64,000 nucleotides of DNA from Streptomyces microflavus (GCF_014650075.1 NZ_BMUG01000010.1:1-64000); one strand, 5' to 3'. Positions 25,837-34,089 are shown, counted from the first letter of the stretch. The notes: a model not told the origin generated them from the letters alone. Numbers and translations are program-made.

Positions 25837-26292
25837 ATGGACGCGGTGGACAGGCAGCTCATCCAGGCCCTCAGAGAGAACGGCAGGGCCTCGTACGCCG
25901 AGCTGGGACGGCTCGTGGGGCTCTCCGGGCCCAGCGTCACCGACCGCATCAACCGGCTGGAAACCGCCGGTGTCATCACCGGCTACCGAGCCACCGTCGA
26001 CTCGGCCTCGCTCGGCCTCGGCGTCACCGCGCTGATCGGGATCTCGCTCTCGGACGCCGCCGACCACGAGGACGTCGCGCGCCGGCTCAAGGACCTCGCG
26101 GAGATCGAGGACTGCTGGTTCATCGCGGGCGACGACTCGTACATGCTCAAGGTCCGGGTCGGTGACGTGGACGGCCTGGAGAAGACGATCCGGCGCCTGA
26201 GCGGCACGAAGGGCGTCTCGCGGACCCGCACCACGATCGTGCTCTCCACCAAGTGGGAGAACCGGGTCGGGGAACTGCCCGAGGAGTCCTAG
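25837..26292 (+). CDS. Lrp/AsnC family transcriptional regulator
   Basis: A 151-residue regulator with an N-terminal winged HTH (DRQLIQALRENGRASYAELGRLVGLS, recognition helix in PSVTDRINRLE) and a C-terminal RAM/ACT-like effector domain (about residues 65-145). GGAAGG lies 10 nt before the ATG at 25837, so the ATG six codons upstream is not preferred. It sits between the UbiX gene and mqnE and could respond to an amino acid or metabolite. Whether it controls menaquinone genes is an inference from position. Confidence 0.88.
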   Translation: MDAVDRQLIQALRENGRASYAELGRLVGLSGPSVTDRINRLETAGVITGYRATVDSASLGLGVTALIGISLSDAADHEDVARRLKDLAEIEDCWFIAGDDSYMLKVRVGDVDGLEKTIRRLSGTKGVSRTRTTIVLSTKWENRVGELPEES

Positions 26293-26341
26293 GCGTACGG
26301 TTGGTGCGGTCTGTTGTACGGAGGAAATGGGAGGCGGCCAG

Positions 26342-27505
26342 GTGGACGCGGGACTCAAGCGCGAGCTGGAGCAGAAGGTCCGGGCCGGTGAGCGGCTGAC
26401 CCGCGAGGACGGGATCGCGCTCTACGCGTCCGACGACCTGGCGTGGCTCGGCGGGCTGGCGCACGAGGTGCGCACCCGTAAGAACGGTGACGTCGTGCAC
26501 TTCAACGTCAACCGCCACCTCAACATGACCAACGTGTGCACCGCCTCGTGCGCGTACTGCTCGTTCCAGCGCAAGCCGGGCGAGAAGGACGCGTACACGA
26601 TGCGGATCGAGGAGGCCGTCAGCCTGGCCAAGGCGATGGAGGGCGAGAACCTCACCGAGCTGCACATCGTCAACGGCCTCCACCCCAACCTCCCGTGGCG
26701 CTACTACCCGCGCTCGCTCAGCGCGCTGAAGGAAGCGCTGCCGGACGTGGCGCTGAAGGCGTTCACGGCGACGGAGATCCACCACTTCGAGACCATCTCG
26801 GGGCTGAGCGCCTCCGAGATCCTCGACGAGCTGATCGACGCCGGTCTGGAGTCGCTGACCGGCGGCGGCGCGGAGATCTTCGACTGGGAGGTCCGCCAGC
26901 ACATCGTCGACCACCGCACCCACTGGGAGGACTGGTCGCGCATCCACCGCCTGGCGCACGAGAAGGGGCTCAAGACCCCGGCGACGATGCTGTACGGGCA
27001 CATCGAGGAGCCCCGTCACCGTGTCGACCACGTGCTGCGGCTGCGTGAGATGCAGGACGAGACCGGCGGTTTCCAGGTCTTCATCCCGCTGCGCTACCAG
27101 CACGACTTCGTGGACATGAAGGACGGCAAGGTCCGCAACAAGCTCCAGGCGCGCACCACGATGGCGACCGGCGCCGAGGCGCTGAAGACCTTCGCCGTCT
27201 CCCGGCTGCTGTTCGACAACGTGCCGCACGTCAAGGTCTTCTGGGTGATGCACGGTGTGCAGACCGCCCAGCTCGCGCTCCAGCACGGCGCGGACGACAT
27301 GGACGGCTCGGTCGTCGAGTACAAGATCACGCATGACGCCGACGACTTCGGTACGCCGAACAAGCTCGGCCGCGAGGACCTGCTGGACCTGATCCGTGAC
27401 GCCGGTTTCCGGCCGGTCGAGCGGAACACCCGGTACGAGATCCTGCGCGAGTACCCGGGCCCCGAGGCGGACCGGCGCGAGTCGCCGCAGCCGATGCGGG
27501 TCTGA
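26342..27505 (+). CDS. mqnE: Aminofutalosine synthase (radical SAM)
   Basis: MqnE joins a chorismate-derived enolpyruvyl compound to SAM-derived adenosine, giving aminofutalosine, an early step of the futalosine menaquinone route. The 387-residue radical SAM protein has the 4Fe-4S motif CTASCAYCSF (CxxxCxxC), then LHIVNGLHPNLPW, TATEIHHFE, LTGGGAEIFD and MLYGHIEEPRHR, typical of MqnE rather than MqnC. The GTG at 26342 is chosen because GGGAGG lies 7 nt upstream; the ATG five codons earlier is crowded by its site. A terminator follows. Confidence 0.93.
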   Translation: MDAGLKRELEQKVRAGERLTREDGIALYASDDLAWLGGLAHEVRTRKNGDVVHFNVNRHLNMTNVCTASCAYCSFQRKPGEKDAYTMRIEEAVSLAKAMEGENLTELHIVNGLHPNLPWRYYPRSLSALKEALPDVALKAFTATEIHHFETISGLSASEILDELIDAGLESLTGGGAEIFDWEVRQHIVDHRTHWEDWSRIHRLAHEKGLKTPATMLYGHIEEPRHRVDHVLRLREMQDETGGFQVFIPLRYQHDFVDMKDGKVRNKLQARTTMATGAEALKTFAVSRLLFDNVPHVKVFWVMHGVQTAQLALQHGADDMDGSVVEYKITHDADDFGTPNKLGREDLLDLIRDAGFRPVERNTRYEILREYPGPEADRRESPQPMRV

Positions 27506-27523
27506 CCTCCTGTACGTGTGAAG

Positions 27524-27554
27524 AAGCCCCGGCCGCCGTCCCCGGCCGGGGCTT
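27524..27554 (+). terminator. Intrinsic terminator after mqnE
   Basis: A 12-bp perfect stem (AAGCCCCGGCCG/CGGCCGGGGCTT) with a 7-base loop is followed by TTTC, 18 bp past the stop. Confidence 0.85.
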
Positions 27555-27573
27555 TCTCGCGTTCCGGACGGGG

Positions 27574-27603
27574 TTGAGCCGCCGGTCGGGTAATGGTTAA
27601 CCT
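27574..27603 (+). promoter_or_regulatory. Leaderless promoter of the GNAT gene
   Basis: TTGAGC (27574-27579), an 18-bp spacer and TAACCT (27598-27603) place transcription at about the A of the ATG at 27610. No Shine-Dalgarno sequence is present, so a leaderless transcript is predicted. Confidence 0.55.
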
Positions 27604-27609
27604 AGCCCT

Positions 27610-28146
27610 ATGCCACTTACCTTCGAGCTGGATCCCGTGTTCTCGCCCGCTTTGCGCGACGGCGTCACCGCCCTGTGGGCCGACGTCAGCAACGCGGGCG
27701 GCGCCGTCGGCTTCGTCCCGCCGGTCACGGCCGAGGAGATCCGGCCCGAGCTGCTCAAGCACCTCGTCGCCATCGAGGAGGGCCGCACCCGGCTGCTGGT
27801 CGGCCGCGACGAGGGCGGAGAGGTCGCCGCCACCGCCTTCCTCACGCTCAACACCCACCGGCTGATGAAGCACTGGCTCTGGCTCTACACCGTCATGGTC
27901 CACCCCCGCCACCAGGGCAAGGGGTACGGCCGCGACCTCATGGCCGCCGCCGCCGACGCGGCCCGCTCCATCGAGGGCATCGAGGCGATCCGCCTCACCT
28001 GCCGCGGCGGCACCGGCGCCGACCGCTTCTACGCCGCCTGCGGCTACAAGGAGGTCGGCCGGGTCCCGGGCGGCATCCGGGTCGCCCCGGGCGACGACCG
28101 CGACGACATCGTCATGCTGCTCCCGCTGGGCCAGGCGGCCGCCTGA
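27610..28146 (+). CDS. GNAT family N-acetyltransferase
   Basis: A 178-residue acetyl-CoA-dependent acetyltransferase. The core motif A is visible as YTVMVHPRHQGKGYGRDLMAAA near residues 95-115, with the R/Q-x-x-G-x-G/A pyrophosphate loop. The following TCRGGTGADRFYAACGYKEVG segment matches the family's C-terminal strand. The substrate (small amine, antibiotic or protein N-terminus) is unknown. The start appears leaderless. Confidence 0.88.
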   Translation: MPLTFELDPVFSPALRDGVTALWADVSNAGGAVGFVPPVTAEEIRPELLKHLVAIEEGRTRLLVGRDEGGEVAATAFLTLNTHRLMKHWLWLYTVMVHPRHQGKGYGRDLMAAAADAARSIEGIEAIRLTCRGGTGADRFYAACGYKEVGRVPGGIRVAPGDDRDDIVMLLPLGQAAA

Positions 28147-28239
28147 AGCTCCGGCCATCCCCTGAAGCTCCGGTCACCTCCTGAAGCTCCGGTCACCTCC
28201 TGAAGGTTCGCCAAGCCTCTTGAAGGTTCGGCCCCGCCT
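28142..28239. repeat. 19-bp tandem repeat overlapping the GNAT stop codon
   Basis: CCTGAAGCTCCGG-type units start at 28142, 28161 and 28180. Units two and three are identical; degenerate units follow at 28199 and 28219. The GNAT TGA (28144-28146) lies in the first unit. The rest of the 200-bp gap to the next gene has short AACCCTGAG repeats and no gene. Confidence 0.8.
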
Positions 28240-28346
28240 CCTGAACCCTGAGACCCCCGGGAACCCCCTTAACCCTGAGAATTCGGGCCATGCTTCACTG
28301 GACGGGCAGGAGTGTGTCGAGAGTTCATGGGAAGAGAGGGCCTGCC

Positions 28347-28640
28347 GTGTCCGCTGCCAAGCCGAGCGCGATGATCCGGTACACGGCATTGCGCCTGTTG
28401 ATCTTCTTCGGCTGCTTCTTCGCCGCCGGTGTCGCCGTCCACTTCGGACTGGTGCCCTCCGGACTCGGCGGCTCCAACGTCGTCTGGGTGATCCTCCTCG
28501 GCCTCGTCCTCTCCGCCCCGCTCAGCTACGTCCTGCTGCGCAAGCAGCGCGACGAGATGTCCGAGCAGATCATCACCACGGTCGACCGGACCAAGGCCCG
28601 CCTCGACGCCAACCGCACCCGCGAGGACGCCGTTCAGTAA
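28347..28640 (+). CDS. DUF4229 membrane protein
   Basis: A 97-residue protein with two hydrophobic helices (ALRLLIFFGCFFAAGVAVHFGL and VVWVILLGLVLSAPLSYVLL) followed by a charged tail (KQRDEMSEQI). This matches the actinobacterial DUF4229 family, small inner-membrane proteins of unknown role often encoded near menaquinone genes. The GTG at 28347 follows GAGAGG; the in-frame codons upstream lie in the repeat region. Confidence 0.83.
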   Translation: MSAAKPSAMIRYTALRLLIFFGCFFAAGVAVHFGLVPSGLGGSNVVWVILLGLVLSAPLSYVLLRKQRDEMSEQIITTVDRTKARLDANRTREDAVQ

Positions 28641-28689
28641 GCTTCCTCACACGCACGCCCCCGAGGGTCGTGCCATGTGAACTTCCCGC

Positions 28690-28742
28690 AGAGCCCCGGA
28701 CCGGAGCACATCGCTCCCGTACCGGGGCTCTTGGCGTTTCCG
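28690..28742 (+). terminator. Terminator after the DUF4229 gene
   Basis: Outer 10-bp arms AGAGCCCCGG/CCGGGGCTCT flank an inner GGAGC/GCTCC hairpin, 50 bp downstream of the stop. Confidence 0.65.
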
Positions 28743-28793
28743 GGGCGCCTGGAGGGCCGGCGCCGGGGCCTGTTCCGTGGTCAAAGAAAGGCT

Positions 28794-28823
28794 TTGAGGT
28801 TCCCAAAGTTCAAGTGTTAACGT
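28794..28823 (+). promoter_or_regulatory. Promoter of the leader peptide and symporter
   Basis: TTGAGG (28794-28799), an 18-bp spacer and TAACGT (28818-28823) place the transcript start at about 28830-28831, on the leader peptide ATG. No ribosome site precedes that ATG. Confidence 0.55.
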
Positions 28824-28830
28824 ATTCGAC

Positions 28831-28938
28831 ATGAAGACAGCAGTGCGCCTCCGTCATGCCGCGAGCATTCCGCTCGTGGCGCGCCTGCATGTCGATCTCT
28901 GCCGCTGTATGTCCGCGGTCTGTTGCCGCGAGGTCTGA
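28831..28938 (+). CDS. Cysteine-rich leader peptide (putative cysteine attenuator)
   Basis: A 35-codon frame ends with RLHVDLCRC at 18-26 and SAVCC at 28-32. This fits the actinobacterial leader-peptide pattern R-x-HVDL-x-R-x-x-SA-x-C seen upstream of sulfur-assimilation and transport genes. In mycobacteria, leaderless short frames with clustered Cys codons act as cysteine-responsive attenuators. Here five of 35 codons are TGC/TGT Cys or adjacent to them: four Cys at 24, 26, 31 and 32. The start appears leaderless. The symporter begins 121 bp downstream, with a hairpin between. Role inferred, not shown. Confidence 0.72.
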   Translation: MKTAVRLRHAASIPLVARLHVDLCRCMSAVCCREV

Positions 28939-28956
28939 TTACGGCATCATGCAGCG

Positions 28957-28973
28957 GCGTCGCCCTTCGACGC
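28957..28973 (+). promoter_or_regulatory. Hairpin between leader peptide and symporter
   Basis: A 6-bp stem GCGTCG/CGACGC with a 5-base loop begins 19 nt after the leader stop. Overlapping GGCG/CGCC arms offer an alternative fold, as expected for an attenuator or a translation-masking element. Confidence 0.4.
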
Positions 28974-29059
28974 GGGCGCCGCGACCCCGTCCCCGTTCCA
29001 CCGCACGTCCGTACGCCTGTCCTCGTACGTCCCGATGCGTCCCCCACTGGAGTGTGTCC

Positions 29060-30457
29060 GTGTCCGCGAATTCCGCGTCCGCCGCCCCCGAGGCCGAGCA
29101 GCCGTCCACCGGCTCCGGCCCCGGTCCGCGTATACCCAAGGTCCCGTTCTGGGCCCAGATCGTCGCCGGTCTGGTCCTCGGTGTCCTGCTCGGCTGGCTG
29201 GCCCGCAGCCAGGACGTCTCCTGGCTCGTCACCACGCTCGACAAGGTCGGCTCGATCTTCGTCCAGCTGCTGAAGCTGGCCGTCGCCCCGCTGGTCTTCT
29301 TCGCGATCCTGGTGTCGATCACCAACCTGCGCAAGGTCAACAACGCCGCCCGGCTGGCGACCCGCACCCTGCTCTGGTTCATGATCACGTCGCTGATCGC
29401 GGTCGCGATCGGTCTCGCGATCGGCCTGATCACCAACCCGGGCTCCGGCACCGGCCTCACGCCGAAGGACGGCAAGCTCCCCGAGAACCGCGGCAGCTGG
29501 ATCGACTTCCTGACCGGCATCATCCCGGACAACGTGATCACGCCGTTCACCGAGCTCAACGTGCTCCAGATCGTCTTCATGGCGGCCGTCGCCGGTATCG
29601 CGGCCCTCAAGCTCGGCGACAAGGCCCAGCCGATCCTCACGCTCAGCCAGTCGATCCTGGAGCTGCTCCAGAAGGCCCTGTGGTGGGTCATCCGCCTCGC
29701 CCCGATCGGCACCGTCGGCCTCATCGGCTACGCCATCGCCGACTACGGCTGGGACCTGATCGGCAAGTACGCGACGTTCACCGCCGACGTCTACATCGGC
29801 TGCCTCCTGGTGATGTTCGGCGTCTACCCGCTGCTCCTGGCCACCGTCGCCAAGGTCAGCCCGCTCCAGTTCTTCAAGGGCGCCTGGCCCGCGATCCAGC
29901 TGGCCTTCGTCTCCCGCTCCTCGGTCGGCACCATGCCGGTCACCCAGCGGGTCACCGAGCGCCTCGGCGTCCCAAAGGAGTACGCCTCCTTCGCCGTCCC
30001 GTTCGGGGCGACCACGAAGATGGACGGCTGCGCCGCGATCTACCCCGCGCTGGCGGCGATCTTCATCGCGCAGATCTTCGACGTCCAGCTGGGCATCGGT
30101 GACTACGTGCTCATCGCCTTCGTCTCGGTGATCGGCTCGGCGGCCACCGCAGGTCTCACCGGTGCGACGGTCATGCTGACCCTGACCCTCTCGACGCTGG
30201 GCCTCCCGCTGGAGGGCGTCGGCCTGCTGATGGCCATCGACCCGATCCTGGACATGATCCGCACCGCCACCAACGTGGCCGGTCAGGCGCTGGTCCCGGT
30301 CATCGTCTCGGCCCGCGAGAAGATCCTCGACCACGACAAGTACGACTCGGCCTCGGCCTCCCCGATCGACGCGTTCGGCCCGTCCGACGACGACGGCCGG
30401 GACGAGAACCGCGACCGTACGCCGGAACGGAAGGACGCGGTTCCGGTCACCGCCTAG
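29060..30457 (+). CDS. DAACS-family cation symporter, possibly for cystine
   Basis: A 465-residue secondary transporter of the dicarboxylate/amino acid:cation symporter family, with about eight helices, a Ser-rich re-entrant loop (SRSSVGTMPVTQ), FGATTKMDGCAAIYPA and NVAGQALVPVIVSAR near the C-terminus. The family includes DctA, GltP and the cystine carrier TcyP. The upstream cysteine-rich leader suggests cystine or another sulfur compound, but dicarboxylates remain possible. The GTG at 29060 is chosen because GGAG lies 7 nt upstream; an earlier GTG lies 1 nt from it. The acidic C-tail is probably disordered. Confidence 0.88.
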   Translation: MSANSASAAPEAEQPSTGSGPGPRIPKVPFWAQIVAGLVLGVLLGWLARSQDVSWLVTTLDKVGSIFVQLLKLAVAPLVFFAILVSITNLRKVNNAARLATRTLLWFMITSLIAVAIGLAIGLITNPGSGTGLTPKDGKLPENRGSWIDFLTGIIPDNVITPFTELNVLQIVFMAAVAGIAALKLGDKAQPILTLSQSILELLQKALWWVIRLAPIGTVGLIGYAIADYGWDLIGKYATFTADVYIGCLLVMFGVYPLLLATVAKVSPLQFFKGAWPAIQLAFVSRSSVGTMPVTQRVTERLGVPKEYASFAVPFGATTKMDGCAAIYPALAAIFIAQIFDVQLGIGDYVLIAFVSVIGSAATAGLTGATVMLTLTLSTLGLPLEGVGLLMAIDPILDMIRTATNVAGQALVPVIVSAREKILDHDKYDSASASPIDAFGPSDDDGRDENRDRTPERKDAVPVTA

Positions 30458-30481
30458 CGGCAGCCCGGCCCGTACGTCCCG

Positions 30482-30523
30482 AGCGCCCCTGGTCCACCTC
30501 CTGAGGTGGGCCGGGGGCGCTTT
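30482..30523 (+). terminator. Terminator after the symporter gene
   Basis: Arms AGCGCCCC...CCACCTC and GAGGTGG...GGGGCGCT form a long stem with small mismatches and a 2-base loop, followed by TTTCG. Confidence 0.8.
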
Positions 30524-30673
30524 CGCGTCGCGGGGGCGGGAGCGGGCGGGCCGCCGGGCGGCTGTGTCGGCGGCCCGCCCCGCCCCGCCGTACCCTTGCC
30601 GGGAGCAGGGCTGCGGGCCGGGCTACGGGCTTGGGCTGCGGGGCGGGACCGCGGGGCGGGGAGGAAGTCGGAC

Positions 30674-31324
30674 GTGGGTGCTGTGAAGAGCAAACGGATG
30701 CCACGCGCCGTGCGTGAGCGGCAGATGATGGACGCCGCGGTGCAGACCTTCGGGCAGCGCGGGTACCGGGCCGCCTCGATGGACGAGATCGCGGAGCTGG
30801 CGGGCGTCTCCAAGCCGTTGGTCTACCTCTACCTGCACTCCAAGGAGGACCTCTTCTCCGCCTGCATCCGGCGCGAGGCGGAAGCCCTGGTGGCGGCGGT
30901 GCGGGCCGGGGTGGATCCGGAGCTGCCCGCCGACGGCCAACTCTGGTCGGGGCTGCGGGCGTTCTTCACCCACACCGCCGAGAATCCGGACGGCTGGGCG
31001 GTGCTGCACCGCCAGGCGCGGTCGCACGGGGAGCCGTTCATCAGCGAGGTCGTGGTGATGCGCGACGAGATCGTTGCGTTCGTGACGGGCCTGATCGGCG
31101 CCGCCGCCCGCGAGGCGCACCGTGACCCCGCCCTCGTGGACCGGGACGTGGCGGGCCTCGCCCAGGCCCTGGTGGGCGCCGCGGAGTCGCTGGCGGGCTG
31201 GGCCAACGACACCCCGGGCGTCTCGGCCAAGGAGGCCGCGGCGACCCTGATGAACTTCGCCTGGGCGGGCCTGGAGAACCTGATGCACGCCCGGCCGTGG
31301 CAGCCGCCGGCGGACGCGTCGTAG
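30674..31324 (+). CDS. TetR family transcriptional regulator
   Basis: A 216-residue regulator with an N-terminal TetR HTH (AVQTFGQRGYRAASMDEIAELAGVSKPLVYLYLHSKEDLF) and an all-helical ligand domain with a TetR_C-type AAATLMNFAWAGLENLM end. GGGGAGGAAG precedes the GTG by 7-8 nt. It is not divergent from another gene. The fatty-acid-type genes 2.7 kb downstream are a possible target, because their shared promoter carries a TetR-like palindrome. Confidence 0.87.
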   Translation: MGAVKSKRMPRAVRERQMMDAAVQTFGQRGYRAASMDEIAELAGVSKPLVYLYLHSKEDLFSACIRREAEALVAAVRAGVDPELPADGQLWSGLRAFFTHTAENPDGWAVLHRQARSHGEPFISEVVVMRDEIVAFVTGLIGAAAREAHRDPALVDRDVAGLAQALVGAAESLAGWANDTPGVSAKEAAATLMNFAWAGLENLMHARPWQPPADAS

Positions 31325-31379
31325 GGGGCCGTACGAGGCCGTCCGGCGTACCGGGCCGTCCAGCGCGTACGGCGCCGGG

Positions 31380-31763
31380 TCAGAGCGGCTGGAGCCGGGT
31401 GCGCAGGAGGCAGAACTCGTTGCCTTCCGGGTCGGCCAGGACGTGCCAGCTCTCGTTGCCGGTCTGGCCGACGTCGGCGGGCCTGGCGCCGAGGGCGAGG
31501 AGCCGTTCCAGCTCGGCGTCCTGGTCGCGGTCGGTGGCGTTGACGTCGATGTGCAGCCGGAGCTTCCCGGTCCGGGGCTCGCTGTTGGGGCTCAGGACGA
31601 TGGTGGGCTGCGGGCCGCCGAAGCCGGCGCCGGGCGGCCCGATCTCGATGGACCCGTCGCTCTCCCGGCCGAGTTCGGCATAGCCGAGCACCTCGCTCCA
31701 GAACGCGGCGAGCCGCTCGGCGTCGGCGGCTTCGATGACCAGTTCGCTGATGCGGCATGCCAT
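31380..31763 (-). CDS. VOC (glyoxalase-like) protein
   Basis: A 127-residue vicinal-oxygen-chelate fold protein, with two beta-alpha-beta-beta-beta modules visible as ISELVIEAADAERLAAFWSEVLGY and WHVLADPEGNEFCLLR. Proteins of this size usually dimerise and may be dioxygenases, lyases or resistance proteins. Candidate metal ligands (His in LRLHIDV, Glu in GNEFC) are present. The function cannot be narrowed. Confidence 0.82.
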   Translation of the reverse strand: MACRISELVIEAADAERLAAFWSEVLGYAELGRESDGSIEIGPPGAGFGGPQPTIVLSPNSEPRTGKLRLHIDVNATDRDQDAELERLLALGARPADVGQTGNESWHVLADPEGNEFCLLRTRLQPL

Positions 31764-31812
31764 GGCGGCAGTGTAGGGAGCGGGGGCGCCTCGCGGGGTG
31801 CGGTGGCGGGCC

Positions 31813-32712
31813 TCAGGAGGTTCGTGTCACCGACCCGGTGAGGTGCACCCGCCCACTCCCGGTCCCGCTCCCGCTGCTGCTTTCGCTGCGCAGAGCGAAG
31901 GCGTTCCCGGCCGGGTCGGCCGCGTACGTCACGGTGGCGGGCAGCAGGACCGGGGCCCTGAAGTCGGCCCGTACGGAACGGATTTCACCGGGCTGCCCAT
32001 CGGCCTCGGCCAGGCAGCGGGCCACCGTCCACACGCCGTGCGCGATGGCCCGGGGGAAGCCGAAGAGGCGGGCGGTGAGTGGGTGGAGGTGGATCGGATT
32101 ACGGTCGCCGGAGACGGCTCCGTACCGCCGCCCGAGATCGCCGGGGAGCTGCCACTCGGCGACGGCGGGGAGCGCGGGGCTTCCGTCGGCCTCGCGGGTA
32201 CTCCCGGCGGCGTTCGTCGCGTGCCGTGACAGATAGCCGCTGCGGGACTCCCACACCAGCGCCCCGGCCACCCGCGCCTCGGTCACCATCGTGACTTCGG
32301 TGCCGCGTCGGTGGGGCGTCAACTTCTCTGCGTACACCGTTAGTTCGAGCGACTCGTCGGACTGCACCGGCCGCCGGGCGACGATCTCGATCCAGGTGTG
32401 GACGAGCCCGACGACGGGGAGCGGGAAGCGCCGCGCGGTCATCAGCCGCATGGTGAGAGGAAAGGCCAGGACATGGGGGTACGTGAGCGGGAGCGGCCCG
32501 GACGCGGACGCGGACCCGGACCCCGGCCCGGATTCCGGTGCCGGGAAGCCGCAGATCCTGCGGTACGCGGCCAGGGGGCCGGGTGCGGCAGGGGTCGCCG
32601 GGAGGGTGAGGCGGTCGGTGGGCAGGGTGGCGCCCGGCCGGCCGGGGTGCTTGAACGGCGAGGTGACGGCCCCGCGGACGAGGGAGGCGCTGAGGGAGGT
32701 CACCGCGCTCAC
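31813..32712 (-). CDS. MaoC-family (R)-hydratase/dehydratase, HtdX-like
   Basis: A 299-residue double hotdog protein. The C-terminal hotdog carries the hydratase-2 motif with Asp and His (SGDRNPIHLHPLTARLFGFPRAIAHGVWT); the N-terminal half is the degenerate partner. A Gly/Ser/Ala hexamer-repeat linker lies at about residues 60-72. Such enzymes hydrate enoyl-CoA/ACP or dehydrate 3-hydroxyacyl thioesters. It overlaps the FabG4-like gene by 4 bp, giving the order seen in mycobacterial htdX-fabG4, so it probably acts on the same acyl chain. Confidence 0.85.
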   Translation of the reverse strand: MSAVTSLSASLVRGAVTSPFKHPGRPGATLPTDRLTLPATPAAPGPLAAYRRICGFPAPESGPGSGSASASGPLPLTYPHVLAFPLTMRLMTARRFPLPVVGLVHTWIEIVARRPVQSDESLELTVYAEKLTPHRRGTEVTMVTEARVAGALVWESRSGYLSRHATNAAGSTREADGSPALPAVAEWQLPGDLGRRYGAVSGDRNPIHLHPLTARLFGFPRAIAHGVWTVARCLAEADGQPGEIRSVRADFRAPVLLPATVTYAADPAGNAFALRSESSSGSGTGSGRVHLTGSVTRTS

Positions 32713-34040
32713 GCCCCCAGCAGGCTCTGGCCGCAGACCCGCAGCACCTGGCCGTTGACGGCGGTGGAGTCGGGCTGGGCGAACCAGGCGACGGCTTCGG
32801 CCACATCGACCGGAAGGCCGCCCTGGGAGAGGGAGTTCATGCGGCGGCCCGCCTCGCGGATGAAGAGCGGTACGGCGGCCGTCATCTTCGTCTCGATGAA
32901 GCCGGGCGCGACCGCGTTGACGGTGACGCCGTGGTCGGCGGCGGCGCGCGGCCCGAGCGAGCGGACGAGCCCGATGATCCCGGCCTTGCTGGCGGCGTAG
33001 TTGGTCTGCCCGGTGTTGCCCGCGATGCCCGCGATGGAGGCCGTGGCGACGATCCGGCCGCCGCGCGTGATGACGCCCGCCTTGAGCAGCTCGTCGGTGG
33101 TGCGGAGCACGCTGTCCAGGTTGACCTCGATCACCGATGCCCAGCGGTCGGCGGGCATGTTGGCGAGGCGGCGGTCGCGGGTGATGCCCGCGTTGTGGAC
33201 GAGGACGCCGAGCCCGTCGGGCGCCGCTGCGGCGATGCGGTCGGCGGCGTCGGGTGCGGTGATGTCCAGGGGGAGGGCGGTGGCGCCGAGCCGGTCGGCG
33301 GTGCGTTCCAGCTCTTCCCGCGACCCCGGCACGTCCAGGGCGATGACCCGGGCCCCGTCGCGGGCGAGCACCGAGGCGACGGCCGCGCCGATGCCCCGGG
33401 CGGCCCCGGTGACCAGGGCGGTGCGGCCGGTGAGCGGGGCGGCCGGGTCGGCGGCGGGGCCGGGGCCGGGGGTGGCGGTGGCGGTGGTGAGCTCGATGAC
33501 CTGGCCGCTGACGTAGGCGGACCGGGGGGAGAGCAGGAAGCGGAGCGTGGACTCGGCCGCTTGAGCGGCTCCGCCGCCCGGGATCCGTACGAGCTGGACG
33601 GTGGAGCCGCGCCCGATCTCCTTGCCCAGCGAGCGGACGAACCCTTCCAACGCCTGCTGGGCGGCGGCCTGATGGTGGTCGTCGGGCGACGGCACCGTAC
33701 CGAGGACGACGATCCGCCCGCCCGGGGCCAGGGAGCGTACGACGGGGTGCAGGGCGGCGTGGACGTCCCCGAGCCCGGCGGCCGTGGTGACCCCCGTGGC
33801 GTCGAGGACGATCGCGGCGGGCCGGTCGGTGTTGCCGACGACCGGGAGCCCGGACCGGGAAAGCGCCTCCGCCACCCCCGTGACCGCCGACGCCCCCGCC
33901 GTCAGGTGCAGCAGCGGCCCCTCCAGGTGCGGGGTCTCCAGGGTCCAGCGGCGCAGTGGGGCGGGCTGCGGCAGGCCGAGCCGGCGGGTGAGGAAGCGGC
34001 CGGGTGCTGTGCCGGTGAGGTGCAGATAGCGATCGGCCAT
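32709..34040 (-). CDS. Two-domain 3-oxoacyl reductase, FabG4-like
   Basis: A 443-residue protein. The N-terminal half is a flavodoxin-like domain without an intact dinucleotide motif. The C-terminal half is an SDR with TGAARGIG, HNAGITRD, and NYAASKAG carrying the Tyr and Lys of the active site. The length and arrangement match mycobacterial FabG4 (high-molecular-weight FabG), which reduces 3-oxoacyl-CoA with NADH. Start ATG at 34040. It is divergent from the thiolase across a palindromic operator. Confidence 0.88.
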   Translation of the reverse strand: MADRYLHLTGTAPGRFLTRRLGLPQPAPLRRWTLETPHLEGPLLHLTAGASAVTGVAEALSRSGLPVVGNTDRPAAIVLDATGVTTAAGLGDVHAALHPVVRSLAPGGRIVVLGTVPSPDDHHQAAAQQALEGFVRSLGKEIGRGSTVQLVRIPGGGAAQAAESTLRFLLSPRSAYVSGQVIELTTATATPGPGPAADPAAPLTGRTALVTGAARGIGAAVASVLARDGARVIALDVPGSREELERTADRLGATALPLDITAPDAADRIAAAAPDGLGVLVHNAGITRDRRLANMPADRWASVIEVNLDSVLRTTDELLKAGVITRGGRIVATASIAGIAGNTGQTNYAASKAGIIGLVRSLGPRAAADHGVTVNAVAPGFIETKMTAAVPLFIREAGRRMNSLSQGGLPVDVAEAVAWFAQPDSTAVNGQVLRVCGQSLLGA

Positions 34041-34068
34041 TGTCCTGGCTCCCTGCTCGGTCGTAGAT

Positions 34069-34089
34069 TTACTCCAGAGTAAGGTTACT
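34069..34089. promoter_or_regulatory. TetR-type operator between the FabG4-like and thiolase genes
   Basis: TTACTCCAGAGTAA (34069-34082) is an inverted repeat with TTACTC/GAGTAA arms. It overlaps AGTAAGGTTACT (34078-34089), a second inverted repeat of the same half-site, and a degenerate copy follows. It lies in the 109-bp divergent promoter region and probably controls both sides. Confidence 0.65.

Noticed and set aside
28142..28239. CRISPR array
   Set aside because: The units are adjacent tandem copies without unique spacers, and no cas gene is present; the same holds for 57321-57426.
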